Assembly (NCBI RefSeq): GCF_005869935.1
Contig: NZ_SZQF01000003.1
Span: 124,001 to 188,000, forward strand
Direction: 5' to 3'
Length of the DNA stretch: 64,000 nucleotides
From: Winogradskyella algicola
GTDB taxonomy: Bacteria; Bacteroidota; Bacteroidia; Flavobacteriales; Flavobacteriaceae
Both the position numbers and the translations under genes were made by a program. The notes under the pieces were generated by a model. That model was not told the origin of the DNA. It did no database searches and saw nothing but the letters and a program-made list of their open reading frames with translations. Numbering within the stretch: the first letter of the stretch is position 1; every line of letters begins with the position of its first letter. Positions 61,077 to 64,000 of the stretch are shown here, one piece after another.

Positions 61077-61772
61077 ATGGTTATGAGCACTTTTAAAGAA
61101 CTGTCATCAAAATCTGCACAAACTGCTTTTGATAAAAAAGTACTTTCTGCAGTGCCACATTTGCATCCTTATGTAAAGCACAGAATTTACATTGCAGAAT
61201 CTACAGGTATTTTACCTAAAAATATGTATTCGTCTAATGGTATCATTGATGAATGTATTATACAATTATACAGCAATGGTTTTAATATAGAAGCTGAACG
61301 TATGGCTATAAAACTTGAGCTTTTTAAACTTGTGGATAATTACATGAACGAACTTTTTAAAAAAGAAGTATTTCATAAAAACACTATTAGCACAGATGAG
61401 ATTAGAAAGCGAGAAATTGCCAAACTTGGTGAAGACTATACCATTGATGCTGATTTAGATTTAATCTTAAATACTGAACTCAACGACATTTCCTACAGAC
61501 AAGATATGGACAATGAGTTGTACTTGTATGAAGATAAGGAAACTTCTATCTTAAGAGCTTTTGAGCTTGAAAATCTATCAAAAACCCAATCACCTAAAGT
61601 ATTTGGTCGTTTTTACAGTTGGTTGCCTATTAATATCTCTAACATTGTAGATTTATACATTTTTGGTAATCTTGATTTTGATGATATTGCTAAAATTAAA
61701 AACATCGCTACATCTCGTGTAGAACTTATTTTTGATAAAGTAAAAAAGAGTTTTAGAAGTCATTTGGAATAG
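61077..61772 (+). CDS. Hypothetical soluble protein with sigma-like C-terminus
   Basis: 231 residues from ATG 61077 (an alternative ATG is at 61083). No signal. The N-terminal part, VLSAVPHLHPYVKHRIYIAE, and the C-terminal DDIAKIKNIATSRVELIFDKVKKSFR look like a sigma-70 region 2 entry and region 4 HTH, but the middle is unrelated to known ECF sigmas. It stands alone between divergent tilS and convergent pabB. Its function cannot be stated. Confidence 0.6.
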   Translation: MVMSTFKELSSKSAQTAFDKKVLSAVPHLHPYVKHRIYIAESTGILPKNMYSSNGIIDECIIQLYSNGFNIEAERMAIKLELFKLVDNYMNELFKKEVFHKNTISTDEIRKREIAKLGEDYTIDADLDLILNTELNDISYRQDMDNELYLYEDKETSILRAFELENLSKTQSPKVFGRFYSWLPINISNIVDLYIFGNLDFDDIAKIKNIATSRVELIFDKVKKSFRSHLE

Positions 61773-61787
61773 AATTTTTTAAACCTA

Positions 61788-61890
61788 TTAGATTGTTAGG
61801 CGCTAAGATTTGTTAGAAAGATTAAGATTAAAAAGAATCTAACGATTTAAGAGTCTAACAGTCTAACCATCTAAAAGTCTAACTATCTAG
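61788..61890. repeat. TTAGA / TCTAAC inverted pair after the sigma-like gene
   Basis: The left arm (61788-61820) has TTAGATTGTTAG and TTGTTAGA. The right arm (61836-61890) has TCTAAC units at nine-base steps (GTCTAACAG, TCTAACCAT, CTAAAAGTC, TAACTATCT). The arms face each other, as at 35913/36321, but with no gene between. The right end covers the pabB stop codon. Confidence 0.7.
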
Positions 61891-63188
61891 TTCTCCAACA
61901 CCTCTCGCATTGCTTTGGCCTTAACCAAACATTCTTCGTATTCTCTAAGAGGGTTGCTCTTTGCGGTAATAGCACTACCGACTGAATAGGAGATATATTT
62001 TTGAGTCTCATTATAAAGTATACTTCTTATGATAACATTAAAATCAAAGTCTCCTTTAGGTGTAAAATAACCTACTGCACCAGAATATAATCCTCGTTTT
62101 GTTTCCTCTAGGTTTTCAATAATTTTCATTGCTGAAATTTTGGGAGCTCCTGTCATACTTCCCATAGGAAACGTCGTTTTTATAATATCCACAGGATGAA
62201 CATCTTCTGAAACTTTAGATGTTACAGTTGATATCATTTGATGCACTTGCAAAAACGAATAGACCTTGCACAATTCTTCCACTTTTACACTACCTTTTTC
62301 AGCGGTTTGAGACAAATCGTTTCGGACTAAATCTACAATCATAATATTTTCACTACGCTCTTTTGTGTCATTTGCTAATGCATCTGCTAACAGCTTGTCT
62401 TCTTCTTTATTTAATGAGCGTTGTGCAGTACCTTTTATAGGCTGCGAAATTACTTTATTACCAGTCTTTTTTATGTAACGTTCGGGTGATGCAGATAACA
62501 AATATTTATCAAAAGACTTTAAGTACGTTGCAAAAGGTGGTTTGGAGATTTTGTTTAGTTTTTTATACGTCTCTATTGGATTTATGGTAGAATCTTCGGC
62601 ATAAAACTCTTGACAAAAATTAGCTTCATAAATATCGCCTCTGTGAATATGTGCTAACATTGTATTTACTTTTTCAAAGTATTCGTCTTTGTGAATTCTG
62701 AGTTTTATTTTAATTGGGTTATGGGAGATTGCTCCGTCACTTTGTTCCTCGCAATGACAATTCGTTATACTATTAAAATCATCTTCTATCTCTTCATCTA
62801 GCATTTTTAGATATTGAAACTCTACTATTTCATCTTTAATTAAAATTAGTTTTTTGGGTTGAAAAAAATACAAATCCGGAAATCCTAAGCCATCGTAATT
62901 ATTAGACTTTAAATCTTCTGTTGCATTTTTTAAATCATAAGTTAAATAGCCAAAAATCCAGTCTTTAACGGTTTGCTGATATTCTTTTAAGCGCTCAAAA
63001 GCTTCAGTAAAATCGGTTTGTAAACTTGTAAAGGCATCAACTGCTAATACAGCATCATAGCTACTATATTGTGCCTTGTAATCATTAGAATCTAACCAAA
63101 CAACATCATCAAATTGTTGCGCCCAATACAACAAACGCTGTTTAAAAACTTTAGGATTTTTTATTGTTTGATTATATAATGTTCTCAA
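61887..63188 (-). CDS. pabB: Aminodeoxychorismate/anthranilate synthase component I with a repeat-derived insertion
   Basis: 433 residues. Chorismate-binding motifs are HIHRGDIYEANFCQEFY, LSASPERYIKK, ISQPIKGTAQRSL, NIMIVDLVRNDLS, FPMGSMTGAPKISAMK and RGLYSGAVGYF. The PIKGT block fits PabB-type lysine chemistry better than TrpE. The only start is TTG at 63188, because an in-frame stop precedes it and no ATG is near. Residues 144-154 (CHCEEQSDGAI) come from a palindromic repeat in frame. No pabA or pabC is beside it. Confidence 0.9.
   Translation of the reverse strand: MRTLYNQTIKNPKVFKQRLLYWAQQFDDVVWLDSNDYKAQYSSYDAVLAVDAFTSLQTDFTEAFERLKEYQQTVKDWIFGYLTYDLKNATEDLKSNNYDGLGFPDLYFFQPKKLILIKDEIVEFQYLKMLDEEIEDDFNSITNCHCEEQSDGAISHNPIKIKLRIHKDEYFEKVNTMLAHIHRGDIYEANFCQEFYAEDSTINPIETYKKLNKISKPPFATYLKSFDKYLLSASPERYIKKTGNKVISQPIKGTAQRSLNKEEDKLLADALANDTKERSENIMIVDLVRNDLSQTAEKGSVKVEELCKVYSFLQVHQMISTVTSKVSEDVHPVDIIKTTFPMGSMTGAPKISAMKIIENLEETKRGLYSGAVGYFTPKGDFDFNVIIRSILYNETQKYISYSVGSAITAKSNPLREYEECLVKAKAMREVLEN
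62725..62760. repeat. GTCATTGCG-type half repeat inside pabB
   Basis: On the minus strand it begins TTGTCATTGCGAGGAAC and ends CAATCTC. It resembles the first half of the 82-bp element at 15241. Read in frame it gives CHCEEQSDGAI, in the non-catalytic N-terminal region. Confidence 0.75.
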
Positions 63189-63214
63189 CGGAGTAAAATA
63201 ATTTTGTAAAATTC

Positions 63215-63353
63215 GTCACTTCGAGTGAATTTTCGATTTAAAATGAGAAAATTCGTACTTCGACCTAGCTCAGCAGAACTATCGAGAAGCAGAATTTTAC
63301 CTACAAATAGTTCTCGATACAATTTTTCGTACCTCAAAATCACTCGAACTGAC
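63215..63353. repeat. 139-bp inverted-repeat element, copy 2
   Basis: It has the same ends as the 101-bp element at 55836: GTCACTTCGAGTGA at 63215-63228 and TCACTCGAACTGAC at 63340-63353. The inner arms CTATCGAGAA and TTCTCGATAC are complementary at most positions. It fills most of the gap between pabB and the epimerase. Non-coding. Confidence 0.82.
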
Positions 63354-63462
63354 AATGTATTGTATTTTTCACCTAAAAATGCACTACAGATTTTGTAAAA
63401 ATAATGAGAATACCTTTTCTAGCGTAGAAGAATTGTATCTTTCAATAAAAAATTAAAAAACC

Positions 63463-64000
63463 ATGCCATTTTTAGAAAACGACCTACTGAAAGTTGAAAT
63501 AAAATCAAAAGGTGCTGAATTGTGCAGCATTGATTCTGTAAAAAACAATATTGAGTTTATTTGGGAAGCTAATCCAGATGTTTGGGGAAGTCATGCACCC
63601 AATTTGTTTCCAATTATTGGAGCAATGAAAAATGACAGCTATTACTTTGATGGAAACAAGTACAACATGCCTAAGCATGGTTTTATAAGGCATAGTGAAG
63701 ATTTTAAGATAATCTCTAGTTCAGATTCTGAAATTATTTTCAAACTAAAATCAAACGATCAACTAAGATCAATTTACCCTTTTGAATTTGAATTTTTAAT
63801 TACGTATGAGCTTAAGGGTAATGAACTTTTAATACATCATAAGGTAAAAAACAGAGACGATAAGACGATGTATTTTTCATTAGGAGGGCATCCTGCTTTT
63901 ACTTGCCCTTTATTTAAAGATGAATTATATACCGATTATTTTTTGGAATTTGAATGCGAAGAATCTAGCCAATCCTATCTTTTAAACATGGAAAACGGAT
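63463..64000 (+). CDS. Aldose 1-epimerase family protein (cut by window edge)
   Basis: Starts ATG 63463 and runs off the right edge, so 179 codons are visible. Motifs are HAPNLFPIIGAM (about 47-58), KHGFIR (catalytic His region) and LGGHPAFTCP. It resembles the YeaD/LacX-type aldose-1-epimerase-like family rather than GalM. The active-site Glu is expected beyond the window. It follows the 139-bp element by 109 bases and has TATCTTTC as a weak -7 box upstream. Confidence 0.85.
   Translation, partial: MPFLENDLLKVEIKSKGAELCSIDSVKNNIEFIWEANPDVWGSHAPNLFPIIGAMKNDSYYFDGNKYNMPKHGFIRHSEDFKIISSSDSEIIFKLKSNDQLRSIYPFEFEFLITYELKGNELLIHHKVKNRDDKTMYFSLGGHPAFTCPLFKDELYTDYFLEFECEESSQSYLLNMENG

Noticed and set aside
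1..64000. tRNA, rRNA, riboswitch or replication origin
   Set aside because: I found no cloverleaf with the conserved T-loop, no rRNA core sequence, no recognised aptamer and no DnaA-box cluster on reading both strands. A tRNAscan or Rfam search would settle this.

Overview
The window is a 64 kb stretch of an AT-rich chromosome from a member of the Bacteroidota, most likely a marine Flavobacteriaceae (inference). Pointers are a complete menaquinone route, type IX secretion C-terminal sorting domains, lipoproteins with short lipobox signals, promoters of the TTTG / TAnnTTTG type, LytS/NarX-like kinases, ECF sigma factors with membrane anti-sigma proteins, and families such as DUF2490, DUF2853, DUF2891 and YceI. 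I see no rRNA, tRNA, CRISPR, integrase or transposase, and no gene-free stretch longer than 300 bases. The left edge cuts menC and the right edge cuts an aldose-epimerase-like gene.

Layout. 1-15 kb: dispersed menaquinone genes (menC edge, menA-menB, menD, menF and a hotdog thioesterase, all on the minus strand). They are interleaved with a carbonic anhydrase lipoprotein, a sterol-desaturase/SDR pair, a YceI protein diverging from a membrane-tethered winged-helix regulator, two tandem STAS-like paralogues, a secreted T9SS protein, a CvfB-like S1 protein and DUF2853. 15-21 kb: small stress and envelope proteins, a periplasmic trypsin-like protease, a nitronate monooxygenase and an RlmI-like rRNA methyltransferase. 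21-26 kb: a surface-glycan-like group (NeuD acyltransferase, two CapK-type adenylating enzymes and a multi-TM GT-C-like protein). 26-30 kb: ECF sigma, anti-sigma and outer-membrane barrel as three genes, then a secreted SGNH-like protein. 30-39 kb: dnaK, a collagen-like lipoprotein, serine ammonia-lyase, panB, a four-helix-bundle gene, an RluA enzyme and a three-gene histidine-kinase operon. 39-44 kb: pxpABC (5-oxoprolinase) with an Nramp-type transporter and DUF2891. 44-50 kb: a TPR membrane protein, then a second ECF sigma with an anti-sigma protein FUSED to a barrel-like domain. 50-64 kb: yifB/comM, amidase, membrane patatin, two hydrolases, adenine deaminase, tilS, an unknown protein, pabB and the epimerase.

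The most unusual layer is repetitive. Several families of short palindromic or inverted-repeat elements sit at gene ends, and members of the same families lie in frame INSIDE three conserved genes (ade, tilS, pabB). One copy lies at the 3' end of dnaK, whose last seven codons are present twice. A nine-base-period TCTAAC/GTTAGA repeat flanks the four-helix-bundle gene in inverted orientation.

The best candidates for undescribed systems are: the sigma / anti-sigma / barrel pair of loci (split in one place, fused in the other); the membrane-tethered OmpR-type regulator with helically phased TGT repeats upstream of its own gene; and the split sensor-kinase operon. All three are inferences from sequence and context only.
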